Source: Tumebacillus avium
GTDB taxonomy: Bacteria; Bacillota; Bacilli; Tumebacillales; Tumebacillaceae
Direction: 5' to 3'
Length of the DNA: 64,000 nt
Assembly (NCBI RefSeq): GCF_002162355.1
Contig: NZ_CP021434.1
Coordinates: forward strand, 1,585,001-1,649,000
Shown one piece after another: positions 9,632-19,200 of this stretch (positions within the stretch are counted from its first letter, which is position 1; every line of letters begins with the position of its first letter). Under the pieces are notes generated by a model that saw nothing but the letters and a program-made list of their open reading frames with translations, ran no database searches and had not been told where the DNA came from. A program made the position numbers and the translations under genes.

Positions 9632-10268
9632 GTTCGAGTTGCTCCTTGTTCATAGTTTCTTCAATCATACGGAACACGTATTCCATATCTTCCGGACGCT
9701 CCACAAAATCCAACTCGTCCCCGTCCAATTGCAAAATTGGCACATCAGGGTGCAGGAGGCGGTAACGCTCCAAGAACAATTCATAGTCATCGCGCAAGTT
9801 GCGAATGTAGTCAGGATCGATGTTATTTTCGATGACGCGCCCACGCTTGGCGATGCGCTTCATGATCGTCTCCACGCTGGCATTCAGGTGGATGATCAGC
9901 GTCGCCTTGGGCATGTCACAGGTGAGGATGTCGTAGATCTTTAAATATTTGTCCAGCTCCGCCTTGTGCAGCGTGCGCTGTGCAAAGATCGTATTTTTAA
10001 AGATATTGTAGTCCGAGACGACCGATTGCCCTTGTTTTAAGTAGAAGTTCGAGATATCAGTCAATTGTTTAAAGCGGTTGCAGAGAAAAAACATCTCGGT
10101 CTGGAAACTCCATTCCTCGATGTTGTCATAAAAGCGGCCGAGGAAAGGATTTTCCTCTACAATCTCTTGAAGGAGATGGTAACCGTACCGCTGGTTGACG
10201 GCCCTGGCAAGCGAAGTCTTGCCAATTCCGATCGGCCCTTCAACCGTGATGAATTGGGGTAAAGGCAT
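9624..10268 (-). CDS. dgk: Deoxyguanosine kinase
   Basis: Phosphorylates deoxyguanosine. The 214-residue protein starts MPLPQFITVEGPIGIGKTSL, with the P-loop GPIGIGKT at residues 11-18, and carries the family QSVVSDYNIFKN and MKRIAKRGRVIE segments. The start at 10268 follows GGAGGG; a longer frame upstream lacks a ribosome site and would add a Cys-rich leader not found in the family. A TGTTACAAT extended -10 on the minus strand at about 10302-10310 is a likely promoter. The B. subtilis order is dck-dgk next to a tRNA-Ser, as here. Confidence 0.92.
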   Translation of the reverse strand: MPLPQFITVEGPIGIGKTSLARAVNQRYGYHLLQEIVEENPFLGRFYDNIEEWSFQTEMFFLCNRFKQLTDISNFYLKQGQSVVSDYNIFKNTIFAQRTLHKAELDKYLKIYDILTCDMPKATLIIHLNASVETIMKRIAKRGRVIENNIDPDYIRNLRDDYELFLERYRLLHPDVPILQLDGDELDFVERPEDMEYVFRMIEETMNKEQLEHA

Positions 10269-10433
10269 CGAAGTCCCTCCTGCAAACGTGATCAGAGTGC
10301 AATTGTAACACATTTCATAGACACATAGAATGGCTTGGCAGAAAATGAAAAGTCGTCAAACTCATTCGCGGCATCCTGCAAAAATGTGTATAATAGTCAA
10401 GGTAGATTGTACGGCAGAGAGGAAGGTTTACGC

Positions 10434-10697
10434 ATGAGTCCAAGTACACTTTTTGTGATCAACATCATCGTGTTTATCATTTGCATCCTGCTTCAATATA
10501 AGGCATTCCACCGCAAAGCGTTCAATCGCGGCCTGTTTATCCAGATCTCGATGTTCGTCGTCACCGGCCTCATCTACATCGCGCCGAGCGCGCCGCGCTG
10601 GTTTGTCTGGCTGCTCTTTATCGTGATTTGGGCCTTTACGCTGCTCATCACGTCTTCTTCGATCCGCCACCTGATTCACAACGGCAAGAAGAAGTAG
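10434..10697 (+). CDS. Small three-helix membrane protein
   Basis: An 87-residue protein with three hydrophobic helices (about 5-21, 35-51, 57-74) and a basic tail HLIHNGKKK. ATG 10434 follows GAGAGGAAGG; TATAAT at 10389-10394 is a likely -10. It is divergent from dgk. I do not recognise a family. The high proportion of aromatic and aliphatic residues and clean start signals make it a real gene. Confidence 0.65.
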   Translation: MSPSTLFVINIIVFIICILLQYKAFHRKAFNRGLFIQISMFVVTGLIYIAPSAPRWFVWLLFIVIWAFTLLITSSSIRHLIHNGKKK

Positions 10698-10752
10698 TTG
10701 TATGGAAAAGAGCAGCGGAAGATGCCCGCCGCTCTTTTCTTGTTTTTGGGAC

Positions 10753-10781
10753 TTGCAAGAAGCGATGTTTTCGGATATGAT
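10753..10781 (+). promoter_or_regulatory. Promoter of the tRNA-Ser/tRNA-Arg transcript
   Basis: TTGCAA and TATGAT separated by 17 bases, 16 bases before the first tRNA. Confidence 0.6.
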
Positions 10782-10797
10782 AAATACTGTTCTTCAC

Positions 10798-10888
10798 GGA
10801 GAAGTGGCCGAGTCGGTCGAAGGCGCTCCCCTGCTAAGGGAGTATACTGGAAACAGTATCGAGAGTTCGAATCTCTTCTTCTCCTCCA
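10798..10888 (+). tRNA. tRNA-Ser (anticodon GCU)
   Basis: Acceptor GGAGAAG pairs with CTTCTCC at the 3' side; the anticodon loop CTGCTAA (anticodon 10833-10835) is closed by CTCCC/GGGAG. A long variable arm, TTCGA T-loop and an encoded CCA are present. It reads AGC/AGU serine codons. Confidence 0.95.
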
Positions 10889-10892
10889 TTTT

Positions 10893-10969
10893 GTGCCCAT
10901 AGCTCAGCTGGATAGAGCGTTTGACTACGAATCAAAAGGCCGGGAGTTCGAATCTCTCTGGGCACGCCA
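10893..10969 (+). tRNA. tRNA-Arg (anticodon ACG)
   Basis: Acceptor GTGCCCA pairs with TGGGCAC; the loop CTACGAA (anticodon 10927-10929) is closed by TTTGA/TCAAA; TTCGA T-loop and CCA are encoded. Only 4 bases separate it from the tRNA-Ser, so they are one transcript. A34 of this tRNA is the known substrate of TadA, whose gene starts 82 bases downstream. Confidence 0.96.
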
Positions 10970-10986
10970 CTTTTACAAAACACAGA

Positions 10987-11022
10987 CCTCACCTTCTGCT
11001 TCTTGCTCAGGTGAGGTTTTTT
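10987..11022 (+). terminator. Intrinsic terminator of the tRNA transcript
   Basis: CCTCACCT / AGGTGAGG with a 14-base loop and T6, between tRNA-Arg and tadA. Read-through would join tRNA-Arg and tadA. Confidence 0.75.
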
Positions 11023-11050
11023 GCAACCTGCTCCCCTGGAGGTGTCCGCC

Positions 11051-11506
11051 GTGCACGAGTCGTACATGCGTGAAGCGATGAAAGAAGCAGAGCTTGCCGC
11101 CCAGTACGGCGAAGTGCCGATCGGCGCGGTCATCGTTCGCGACGGCGAGATCATCGCCCGCGGCCACAACATGAGGGAGATCTGGAAAGACCCGACCGCC
11201 CATGCCGAGCTGATCGCGATTCGCGAAGCTGCCCGGGTGTTAGGGGGCTGGAGATTGACAGATTGCACGCTTTATGTTACCTTAGAACCATGTCCGATGT
11301 GTGCTGGCTCGATCATTTTATCCCGTGTGGATCATGTGGTGATCGGTGCGATGGACGCCAAGGGCGGCGCCGTTGGCTCGGTGACGAACATCGTCGAGAC
11401 AGACCTGTTCAACCATCGACCAGAGGTTACCACTGGCGTTTTGGCTGAAGAATGCGGTATAATGTTGAAGGAGTTCTTCCGTGGACTTCGCAACAAGCGC
11501 AAGTGA
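11051..11506 (+). CDS. tadA: tRNA(adenine-34) deaminase
   Basis: Converts A34 of tRNA-Arg(ACG) to inosine, allowing it to read CGU, CGC and CGA. The 151-residue protein is a zinc cytidine-deaminase-like enzyme with His51-Ala-Glu53 and PCPMC (Cys81, Cys84) as zinc and catalytic residues. I prefer GTG 11051 as start because GGAGGTG lies 6 bases before it; ATG 11066 is an alternative. A tRNA-Ser gene follows 18 bases after the stop. In B. subtilis tadA (yaaJ) also precedes the SRP RNA gene. Confidence 0.93.
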   Translation: MHESYMREAMKEAELAAQYGEVPIGAVIVRDGEIIARGHNMREIWKDPTAHAELIAIREAARVLGGWRLTDCTLYVTLEPCPMCAGSIILSRVDHVVIGAMDAKGGAVGSVTNIVETDLFNHRPEVTTGVLAEECGIMLKEFFRGLRNKRK

Positions 11507-11524
11507 TCTGAATAATTTCGTTAC

Positions 11525-11614
11525 GGAGAGATGTCTGAGTGGTCGAAAGAGCTCGCCTCGAAAGCGAGTGTGCCTTTGCGGGTACCGTGGGTTCGAATCC
11601 CACTCTCTCCGCCA
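11525..11614 (+). tRNA. tRNA-Ser (anticodon CGA)
   Basis: Acceptor GGAGAGA pairs with TCTCTCC; loop CTCGAAA (anticodon 11559-11561) closed by CTCGC/GCGAG; long variable arm, TTCGA T-loop, encoded CCA. It reads UCG codons. Confidence 0.95.
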
Positions 11615-11633
11615 TTTTTATGTTTGCAACCAA

Positions 11634-11907
11634 GTTTGTCGTGCTAGACGGGGAGGTAGCGGTGCCCTGTAACCCGCAATCCGCTATAGCGGGGTTGATG
11701 TCTGGCCGAGGGTCTTCGTTTGTGGAACGGTCGGTCGTAAGTGGTGTTGAGGATCGGGTCCTGCGCGACCAAGCCTCCTGAACCGTGTCAGGTCCGGAAG
11801 GAAGCAGCACTAAGGGAATCGCTTGTGTGTGCCGCAGGGGTGCCTGGTCTGAGCTAACTGCTGCCGACTCTTCATCGGCGGGATTCGAAGCCAGATGCAC
11901 GGCTATA
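11634..11907 (+). ncRNA. scr: Signal recognition particle RNA (large Bacillus type)
   Basis: The conserved domain IV core GTCAGGTCCGGAAGGAAGC (from 11788) is the Ffh-binding hairpin. The 5' part GGGGAGGTAGCGGTGCCCTG and the 3' part GTGCCGCAGGGGTGCCTGG match the B. subtilis 6S/scRNA of about 270 nt that includes an Alu domain. The 5' GTCGTGC and 3' GCACGGC ends can pair. Exact ends are estimated. The place between tadA and dnaX is that of B. subtilis scr, although a sensor kinase gene has been added before dnaX. Confidence 0.92.
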
Positions 11908-11928
11908 ATTTTAATAGAAGTTCTCTCA

Positions 11929-11967
11929 AAAAGACTCGTGCTTTCGCACGGGTCTTTTTCTTTTTTG
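11929..11967 (+). terminator. Intrinsic terminator of the SRP RNA
   Basis: AAAGACTCGTG and CACGGGTCTTT pair around a short loop, followed by a T-rich run. Confidence 0.8.
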
Positions 11968-12043
11968 TTACAAATGCCGCTTCGACAGAAAGAGACAACG
12001 TTCATCAAAGGAACTTCCTGCTTCCAAGGAGAAGTTTCCTGTA

Positions 12044-13165
12044 ATGACAGGGGGGACTTGGGAGATGAAACAAACCTCCGAATTGGACGAAAGAAACGCA
12101 GGGCTGAAAGCGCCAGATTTTCGTGTGGAAGGGCTCAATGTCGAGTCGTACCATGACGGCGTGCTTGTGCTTGATTTTGCGATGAATGTGCTGTCTGTGA
12201 ACAAGGCGGCTGCCGATTTCCTGCCCGGCGACTGGTCGGGCGAGTTTCCGAAGCAGCTGGGGGAAGTATTCCCGGAGATGACCGAGGAGTATGATTGGCT
12301 GTCGCGTCTGGTGCGGGAGCGCTGCTGTTTCCGCAACCATATCATCAACTTGTCGCGGGACGGCAAAATGCGCACGCTGTTGACCGACAGCTCGTTTTTG
12401 CGGGGACCTGACGGGGAGCAGGAAGCGATCTGCCTGTTTTTGAAAGACATCGGCAACATCGTGTCGCTGGAGCAGAAGATCCAGCACAACGAGATCCTCG
12501 CCACCGTCGGGAAAATTGCGGCCGGGGTCGCGCATGAGATTCGCAATCCGCTGACTTCGATCAAAGGATTTCTGCAGATCATGCGCCATGAGCTGGACAA
12601 ACAGGGGATGCAAAAAGAGTTTAGCTACACCGATGTGATGTTAAGCGAGATCGACCGGGTCAATGAACTGGTCGGCGAACTGCTTTTGCTGTCCAAGCCG
12701 AGGGAGCTGCGCATGGAACAGTTGGAGATGGAAGAGCTGATCATGGCGATGGCGCCGCTGATCTCGTCGGAGTCGATTTTGAACAACATCGAGTTCCACC
12801 TCAGCCTGAAGTCGGTGCCGAAGGTGTATGCCGACCCGGAGATGCTGAAGCAGGTCTTCCTCAACCTCGTGAAAAATGCGATCGAGTCGATGAACGAAAC
12901 GGAAGGCGGCAAGATGGTCATCGCGACCGATTACATGCCTGCCGAGCGGATGGTGCGGATCGATGTGCAGGATTCGGGGCCGGGGATTCCGCATTATTTG
13001 GTGGATCGGATCTTCGATGCGTTTTTTACGACGAAAGAGACGGGAACAGGCCTTGGCCTGCCGATCTGCCAGCGTTTGGTCAACGACTTGGGCGGGCGGA
13101 TCAAGGTCAAAACGAAAGGCTACGGCACGACGTTTTCCGTGTTTTTGCCGGCGATGGCGGAGTAG
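12044..13165 (+). CDS. PAS-domain sensor histidine kinase (Spo0-type)
   Basis: A cytoplasmic kinase of 373 residues (366 if ATG 12065 is used; both have weak ribosome sites). Order of domains: a PAS-like sensor (about 30-135), a HisKA dimerisation helix with the H-box AAGVAHEIRNPLTSIKGF (phospho-His164), and an HATPase_c domain with N-box NLVKNAIESM, G1 DSGPGIP and G2 TGTGLGLPI. The H-box is of the type found in sporulation phosphorelay kinases (KinA-E), and no response regulator gene is adjacent, which fits an orphan kinase feeding Spo0F. That role is inferred. It lies between the SRP RNA and dnaX, where B. subtilis has no gene. Confidence 0.88.
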   Translation: MTGGTWEMKQTSELDERNAGLKAPDFRVEGLNVESYHDGVLVLDFAMNVLSVNKAAADFLPGDWSGEFPKQLGEVFPEMTEEYDWLSRLVRERCCFRNHIINLSRDGKMRTLLTDSSFLRGPDGEQEAICLFLKDIGNIVSLEQKIQHNEILATVGKIAAGVAHEIRNPLTSIKGFLQIMRHELDKQGMQKEFSYTDVMLSEIDRVNELVGELLLLSKPRELRMEQLEMEELIMAMAPLISSESILNNIEFHLSLKSVPKVYADPEMLKQVFLNLVKNAIESMNETEGGKMVIATDYMPAERMVRIDVQDSGPGIPHYLVDRIFDAFFTTKETGTGLGLPICQRLVNDLGGRIKVKTKGYGTTFSVFLPAMAE

Positions 13166-13190
13166 ATTTTGGGACGGTCGATACATCGAA

Positions 13191-13222
13191 AAAAGGGGCT
13201 CTTCACGCGAAGAGCCTCTTTT
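13191..13222 (+). terminator. Intrinsic terminator of the kinase gene
   Basis: AAGGGGCTCTTC / GAAGAGCCTCTT around ACGC followed by T residues. Confidence 0.85.
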
Positions 13223-13295
13223 GCGTTCGTCCAAAAACTGTGATACTCTTAAAGTTGAACATCTATGTGTTTTACTAGGGAGGGGTTCGCTTACT

Positions 13296-15113
13296 ATGGC
13301 TTATATTGCGTTATATCGGGAGTGGCGGCCCCAACTTTTTCGAGATATTGTCGGGCAGGAACACGTGACGCGAACGCTGCAAAATGCGATTCGGCAGCAC
13401 CGCTTTGCCCACGCCTACCTGTTTAACGGTCCGCGCGGGACGGGGAAGACGTCGGCGGCGAAAGTTTTGGCCAAAGCGATCAACTGTGAGCTGGGGCCGG
13501 CTGAAGAGCCGTGCAACGAATGCCACGCCTGCCTTGGCATCACCAAAGGCACGATCATGGACGTGATGGAGATCGACGCCGCGAGTAACCGCGGGGTGGA
13601 TGAGATTCGCGACCTGCGTGACAAGGTGAAATTTGCGCCGACCGAAGTGCGTTATAAAGTCTATATCGTCGACGAGGTGCACATGCTGACGACGGAGGCG
13701 TTCAACGCGCTGCTCAAGACGTTGGAAGAGCCGCCGCATCACGTGATGTTTATCCTTGCGACCACCGAGCCGCACAAACTGCCGGCGACGATCATCTCGC
13801 GCTGCCAGCGTTTCGATTTCCGCCGCATCTTGGGGCGCCAGATCGTCGACCACCTGCGCCACGTCGCCGAGCAGAAGGCGGTGGAAGTAGAAGAGGAGGC
13901 GTTTTGGCTGGTCGCGCGCGCCGCTGAGGGCGGGATGCGCGACGCCTTGTCCATCTTTGATCAGATGATCTCCTTTGGCGACGACAAAGTGCGCGCCAGT
14001 GACATCATCGCGATGGTTGGCGCGATCGGCACCGACGTTTTGGCCCGCCTCGCAGAAGGCGTGGCGGAGCATGATGCGCCTAAGGCGCTGGGCATCATCG
14101 GGGAGCTGATGGACAAGGGCAAGGATGTCGGGCAGTTGCTGAATGACATCGTGATCTATTTCCGCGACCTTTTGATGTTCAAGACGGTGCCGCATCTGGA
14201 AGAAGTGCGCGACCGTGCCAACTACGACCGTGATTTTGTCGACGTGGCCGGGAAGTTTGAAACAACGCTTTTGATCCAGCTGATCGAGCAGATGACACAG
14301 GTGCAAAACGAGCTGAAGTGGCAGTCGCAAGGGCGATTGCTGCTCGAAATGCTGATGGTGCGCCTGTGCCAGATGCAGTCGGTTGATCCGGAATCGCTGT
14401 TGAAGCGCATTCAGGAGTTGGAGCAGAAGATCGCGAACGGCCTGCCTGCCGCGCCGATGGGACAGCCGATGGGCGGCCACATGCAGCAGATGCAGCCGCC
14501 GCCTGTGCAGTCTGCACCGCCGATGCAGCAACAGGCACCGCAACAGCAAATGCAGCCGCCGATGCAGCAACAGCCGCCGCGCCCGGCACCGGCTGCCATG
14601 CCGCCGCAGCAGGCAGCGCCCGCACCGACCGCAGCTGCTCCGGCGCCTGCACCTGCGCCGCAGGGAGGCATCCTGTCCGGCGGTTTGGATAAGGTTGTGA
14701 CACATCCAAGCCCCGAAGCGCTCGCCCACGTGCGCCAGTTCTGGCCGCGTGTGCTCGACGATGTCAAAGCGCGCAAGATCACCGCACAGGCCTGGCTGCT
14801 CGCCGGCAATCCGGTCGCAGTCGACAACGGGTATATCGTGGTGGCGTTTAAGAGCCCGATCCACAAGGAGACGGTGATGAAGCCGATCCACCGCGAGATC
14901 ATCGAGCCCGTCTTTACCCAATTGATGAACGGAACGCCCCACCAGCTGTTTGCCGTGATGGAGACGGAGTGGGACAAGTTCCAGGCCCATTTCCAGGCGA
15001 ACGCTCCAGCCGAAACGCAGGAGCCGGCAGCCGCTCAGGAAGAAGCGAAGGACGAACTGGTCGAGAAAGCCCAGGCGCTTTTTGATTCTGAGCATCTTGA
15101 AGTGGTCGAATAA
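13296..15113 (+). CDS. dnaX: DNA polymerase III subunit gamma/tau
   Basis: Clamp-loader ATPase and replisome organiser. The 605-residue protein starts MAYIALYREWRPQLFRDIVG at ATG 13296 behind GGGAGGGG; a longer open frame upstream overlaps the kinase gene and is not used. Walker A GPRGTGKT is at 45-52, zinc ligands Cys64, Cys73, Cys76 and Cys79, Walker B VYIVDEVHML near 125, and the SRC sensor LPATIISRCQRF. A low-complexity Pro/Gln/Met linker (about 385-456) separates domain III from the C-terminal tau domain that contacts the polymerase. I see no A-rich slippery site typical of programmed gamma production. Confidence 0.96.
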   Translation: MAYIALYREWRPQLFRDIVGQEHVTRTLQNAIRQHRFAHAYLFNGPRGTGKTSAAKVLAKAINCELGPAEEPCNECHACLGITKGTIMDVMEIDAASNRGVDEIRDLRDKVKFAPTEVRYKVYIVDEVHMLTTEAFNALLKTLEEPPHHVMFILATTEPHKLPATIISRCQRFDFRRILGRQIVDHLRHVAEQKAVEVEEEAFWLVARAAEGGMRDALSIFDQMISFGDDKVRASDIIAMVGAIGTDVLARLAEGVAEHDAPKALGIIGELMDKGKDVGQLLNDIVIYFRDLLMFKTVPHLEEVRDRANYDRDFVDVAGKFETTLLIQLIEQMTQVQNELKWQSQGRLLLEMLMVRLCQMQSVDPESLLKRIQELEQKIANGLPAAPMGQPMGGHMQQMQPPPVQSAPPMQQQAPQQQMQPPMQQQPPRPAPAAMPPQQAAPAPTAAAPAPAPAPQGGILSGGLDKVVTHPSPEALAHVRQFWPRVLDDVKARKITAQAWLLAGNPVAVDNGYIVVAFKSPIHKETVMKPIHREIIEPVFTQLMNGTPHQLFAVMETEWDKFQAHFQANAPAETQEPAAAQEEAKDELVEKAQALFDSEHLEVVE

Positions 15114-15139
15114 CATAATCTGTTATGAGGTGACATGAG

Positions 15140-15451
15140 ATGAAAAACATGCAACAGCTGATGAAGCAAGCGAAGAAAATGCAAGACGACATGATGAAAG
15201 CACAAGAAGAACTCGGCAACAAAACGGTCGAAGGCTCCGCTGGCGGCGGCGTTGTGACCGCTGTTGTCACCGGCCACAAACTGGTGCAGGCGATCAACAT
15301 CAAGCCGGAAGCGGTCGATCCGGAAGATGTGGAAATGCTGCAGGACCTGGTGCTGGCTGCCGTCAACGATGCGATGAAGAAAGTGGACGAAATGACCGCT
15401 GCATCGATGGGCAAATACACCAAAGGCATGAACATGCCGGGCCTGTTCTAA
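15140..15451 (+). CDS. ybaB: YbaB/EbfC-family nucleoid-associated protein
   Basis: A 103-residue DNA-binding protein (YaaK in B. subtilis). It has the family N-terminal helix rich in Met, Gln and Lys ([18 protein letters not shown]), the central [15 protein letters not shown] strand and the end [17 protein letters not shown]. It lies in the constant dnaX-ybaB-recR order, with 26 and 8 bases between genes, so the three are one operon. Confidence 0.95.
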   Translation: MKNMQQLMKQAKKMQDDMMKAQEELGNKTVEGSAGGGVVTAVVTGHKLVQAINIKPEAVDPEDVEMLQDLVLAAVNDAMKKVDEMTAASMGKYTKGMNMPGLF

Positions 15452-15459
15452 GCTGACCC

Positions 15460-16065
15460 ATGCTGTATTATCCGGAACCGATCTCCAACCTGATCGACGG
15501 GTTCTCCCGGCTGCCGGGCATCGGGCCGAAGACGGCCCAGCGCCTCGCGTTTCATGTGCTCGGGATGAAGGAAGATGACGTGATGGATCTGGCTAAGGCG
15601 CTGGTCAATGCCAAGCGCCACCTGCATTACTGCTCGGTCTGCCAGAACATCACCGACATCGACCCGTGCCGGATCTGCTCCGACCAGAGCCGCCGCCGCG
15701 AAGTGATCTGTGTCGTGCAAGACCCGAAAGACGTGGTGGCGATGGAAAGAACCCGCGAATTCGGCGGACTGTACCATGTGCTGCACGGGGCGATTTCGCC
15801 GATCGAAGGGGTTGGCCCCGATCAGATCCGCATCGCCGAACTGCTGCGCCGTCTGCAAGACCCGGAAGTGGAGTGCGACGAGATCATCATGGCGACTAAC
15901 CCGAACATCGAAGGGGAAGCGACCGCGATGTACCTCTCCCGCCTGCTCAAGCCGGTCGGCATCAAAGTAACCCGCATCGCCCACGGCCTGCCCGTCGGCG
16001 GCGACCTCGAATATGCGGACGAAGTGACGTTGTCCAAAGCATTGGAAGGCCGACGCGAGTTGTAA
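15460..16065 (+). CDS. recR: Recombination mediator RecR
   Basis: Works with RecO/RecF to load RecA at single-strand gaps. The 201-residue protein has an N-terminal helix-hairpin-helix ([17 protein letters not shown]), a C4 zinc site (Cys58, Cys61, Cys70, Cys73) and a TOPRIM domain ([16 protein letters not shown] through [18 protein letters not shown]). It ends the operon; in B. subtilis yaaL and bofA follow directly, but here a 14-kb island separates them. Confidence 0.97.
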   Translation: MLYYPEPISNLIDGFSRLPGIGPKTAQRLAFHVLGMKEDDVMDLAKALVNAKRHLHYCSVCQNITDIDPCRICSDQSRRREVICVVQDPKDVVAMERTREFGGLYHVLHGAISPIEGVGPDQIRIAELLRRLQDPEVECDEIIMATNPNIEGEATAMYLSRLLKPVGIKVTRIAHGLPVGGDLEYADEVTLSKALEGRREL

Positions 16066-16085
16066 GAATTTATTTAAATGAAATG

Positions 16086-16133
16086 AAAAAGAGCCAACTT
16101 CTGTGTGTGAATGCAGAGTTGGCTCTTTTTTTA
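16086..16133 (+). terminator. Intrinsic terminator of dnaX-ybaB-recR
   Basis: AAAGAGCCAACT / AGTTGGCTCTTT with a 17-base loop, then T-rich; it also marks the left edge of the RHS island. Confidence 0.85.
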
Positions 16134-16231
16134 ATTTGGCTAATTTTCTAGTAGGACTTTGTCACCCCATGACGAAAAAGATAGTAGGCATTATTACCTA
16201 TCTATACCTAATCATGGGAGGGACAAAAGGA

Positions 16232-19200
16232 ATGGGTAAACGACTCAAACGGCAGGTCTTGTCGGTCTTTTTGATCGTGACGCTTGTCGTGACATCCCTG
16301 CTCCAGGGCTTTGCCACACCGGCCAGCGCTGCGGCAACGGGAGGCGAGTGGGACCCGCTGCTCGATTGGCTGCCGGAAAACGGCCAGACTTTCGACCCGG
16401 CCGGAGAGATCATGAGCTCCGCTGTCAGCGGACAAAACCACACCACCGGCGGCACGGGCAACACGCCGATCGTCGATGTGGCAGATCCTGCGCCGGTGAC
16501 GCCGCAGGAGCCGGTCAACATCGCCACCGGGGCGTTGGTGCTGACCGAAAAAGATTTTTCCTATACGTCGTATGGGCCGGTGCTGGAAATCGCCCGCTCG
16601 TACACCAGTGACAAGACGGACAACGAGACGATGTTTGGCCACGGCTGGTCGATTCCGCAGGAGCGCCGGCTGCAGATCTTCGCTGATTTTGCGATGGCCG
16701 ACTTGCAAGCGAACGGCACGACCGAATCGTACGTCTACACGAAAAACGATCCCGACATGATCGTCGAGACGTATGACGGCGACGACACGATCTGGTATCC
16801 GCTGCACCTCGGCAGCTATGCGGCGCAAGACGCCTCCAACAAAAAGGAGCTGGTCCGCCGCGGTCCGACCGACTATCTGCTCCGCGAACCGCTGGGCGGC
16901 ACGAACTACGCATTCCACGGCTACTACGCCAAGTGGCGCACCGACGCGCCGAAGACGGCAGGCAAACTGCTGCGCTATGCGGACAATGTGACCGGTCTGA
17001 CCATGTTCATCGACTACGATGCAGAAGGCCGGATGAAGAAACTGCAAGGCAACACCCGTCCGTCCCTGGCGTTTGGCTACCAGGGCGCTTCGTCCCTCGT
17101 CTACAGCGTCACAGACCTCGGCGGATTGGTTTACTATTATGGCTATGACTCCAATGAAAACTTAACGAAAGTCACCCGTCCGGACGGCTCGAAGGTGGAA
17201 TACACCTACGATGGCAGCCACCGCATCACCTCGCGTGCGGAAAACGGCGTGGCGACCTATTTCGAATACAGCGGCGGCAAAGTCTCCGCGATCAAAGATG
17301 CGAAAAAACGCACGATCTATTCCTACGCCTATGCAGGCAACCAAGTGACCCGCACCGATTTTGACGGACATCGCACTCTCTACACGATCGGCGCGAACAA
17401 GAAAATCGCGCAAAAAGTCGATCCGGACGGCACGACCACGTCCTACGCATACAACGCGGACGGCAAAGTCACAACGCTTACGACACCCAAAGGCACCACA
17501 ACGATGGAATACGATGCGAAAGGCAACATGACCCGCCGCGTCGAGCCGATGGGCCGCGAAACGCGCATCCAATACCATGCGGTGTTCGACAAGCCGACCC
17601 GCGTCGAACAGCCGGGCGGCGGAGTTTGGGAATACACCTACACCGACCGCGGCGCTGTGCAGTCGGTCAAAGAGCCGAGCGGCAAAGTCACGACCAACGA
17701 AGTGTCGTGGTTCTGGCAGGTTGTCTTGTCCCGCACAGACAACGCCTCCCGTGTAAGCACATTTGACTACAACGACTATGCCGAACTGTCCGACATGACC
17801 GACCCCAAAGGGCAGGTCACCACTTTCCTGTACGACAATTCCAACCGTCTGAAGGAAGTGAACTACCCGGGCGGCAAAAGCTTAACCATGGAGTATCAAG
17901 GCGGCAACCTCAAGCCTTCCGTCACCACCGGCCCGATGGGGCTGAAGACGCGGGCCGAGTATGACAAAGGCCGTCTGGTCCGTGAGTACGATGAGCAAAA
18001 CAACGCTACCGAGTATGAATACAACGACTTGGGTCAACTGGCGAGAAAAATCGAACCGGGTGACCGCACCACCTCGTACACCTACACGCCGCTGGGGCAG
18101 CTGGCTTCGGCCACCTATCCGGGCGGACGCACCGTCACTTACAAATGGGATGAAAACGGCCGCCTGGAAAGCAAATCCGGCACCGGCGTCATCGCCACCA
18201 CTTATGAGTACGACATCTACGGCAACGTTGCCGCGCTCACCACGCCCAAAGGCACCACGCGCTACGAGCGTGACGCGCTGGGCCGCGTGACCAAAGAGAT
18301 CAACCCGCTGCAGCAGGAGACGAAATACGCCTACAACGCGGCTGGTCTCGTGGAGACGGTCACCGATGCCAAGAACCAAAGTGTTTCCTTCACTTATGAC
18401 GCCGACGGCCAGGTGCTGACCAAGAAAGACCAGGCCGGCCGCACCGAGACCTACACCTACGACGATCTCGGCAACCCGCTGACCGTCACCGATGCCGAAG
18501 GGCGAGTGACCAGCTACAAATACAACGTCATCGGGCAACTGGAGTCGGTCACCGATCCGCTGAACCGCACCACGACATACACGTATGATGTGACGGGGAA
18601 CAAGACCTCCGAGACATTTGGCGGCTTAACCACCCGTTACGAATACGACGAAGCCGGCCGGATGAAAAAGCAGATCAACCAAGCCGGCGGCGAGACCGAG
18701 TATGCGTATGACAAAAAAGGGCAGCTGCTCTCGACCAAAGACCCGCGCGGGAAAACGACGACCTACACGTACAACCCGTCCGGGCAGATGCTCACGCAAA
18801 AAGATCCGCTGGGCAACGTCTACACCTTTACCTATGACGATGCCGGACGTCTCTCCGGCGTGGAAGATCCGAAAGGGCACAAGGTCACCTACAACTACGA
18901 CCTGACCGCCCGCACCACCGAAGTGGTCAAAGACGAAAACCTGAAAGTGCGCTACCAATACGATGCAGTGGGCAATCTGGTGTCGTTCACCAACTCGCGC
19001 AATCATGAGACGCGCTATGAATATGACGCAGCCAATCGCCTGACCAAAACGGTCACGCCGGACGGCGAGATCGCGTTTGCTTATGACGCACTTGGCCAGC
19101 TCACCACAGAAACCGACCTCCTGAAACACACCACGCGCTACACGTATGATGCGCTGGGCCGCGTTTTGACGGTGACCGACAAAGAGAACGGCGTCACCAC

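Noticed and set aside
12963..13295. Upstream extension of the dnaX frame
   Set aside because: It overlaps the kinase gene and a terminator; homology and the GGGAGGGG site place the start at 13296.
14450..14670. Programmed frameshift site in dnaX
   Set aside because: I saw no A-rich slippery heptamer with a following stem; the gene reads as a single long product.
13311..15116. A 601-codon minus-strand frame
   Set aside because: Shadow of dnaX caused by GC-rich third positions; no start signals and His/Arg/Leu-rich nonsense composition.
16158..16190. TTGTCA as a -35 for the RHS gene
   Set aside because: The matching -10 at 17 bases (TAGTAG) is poor, so I did not list a promoter.
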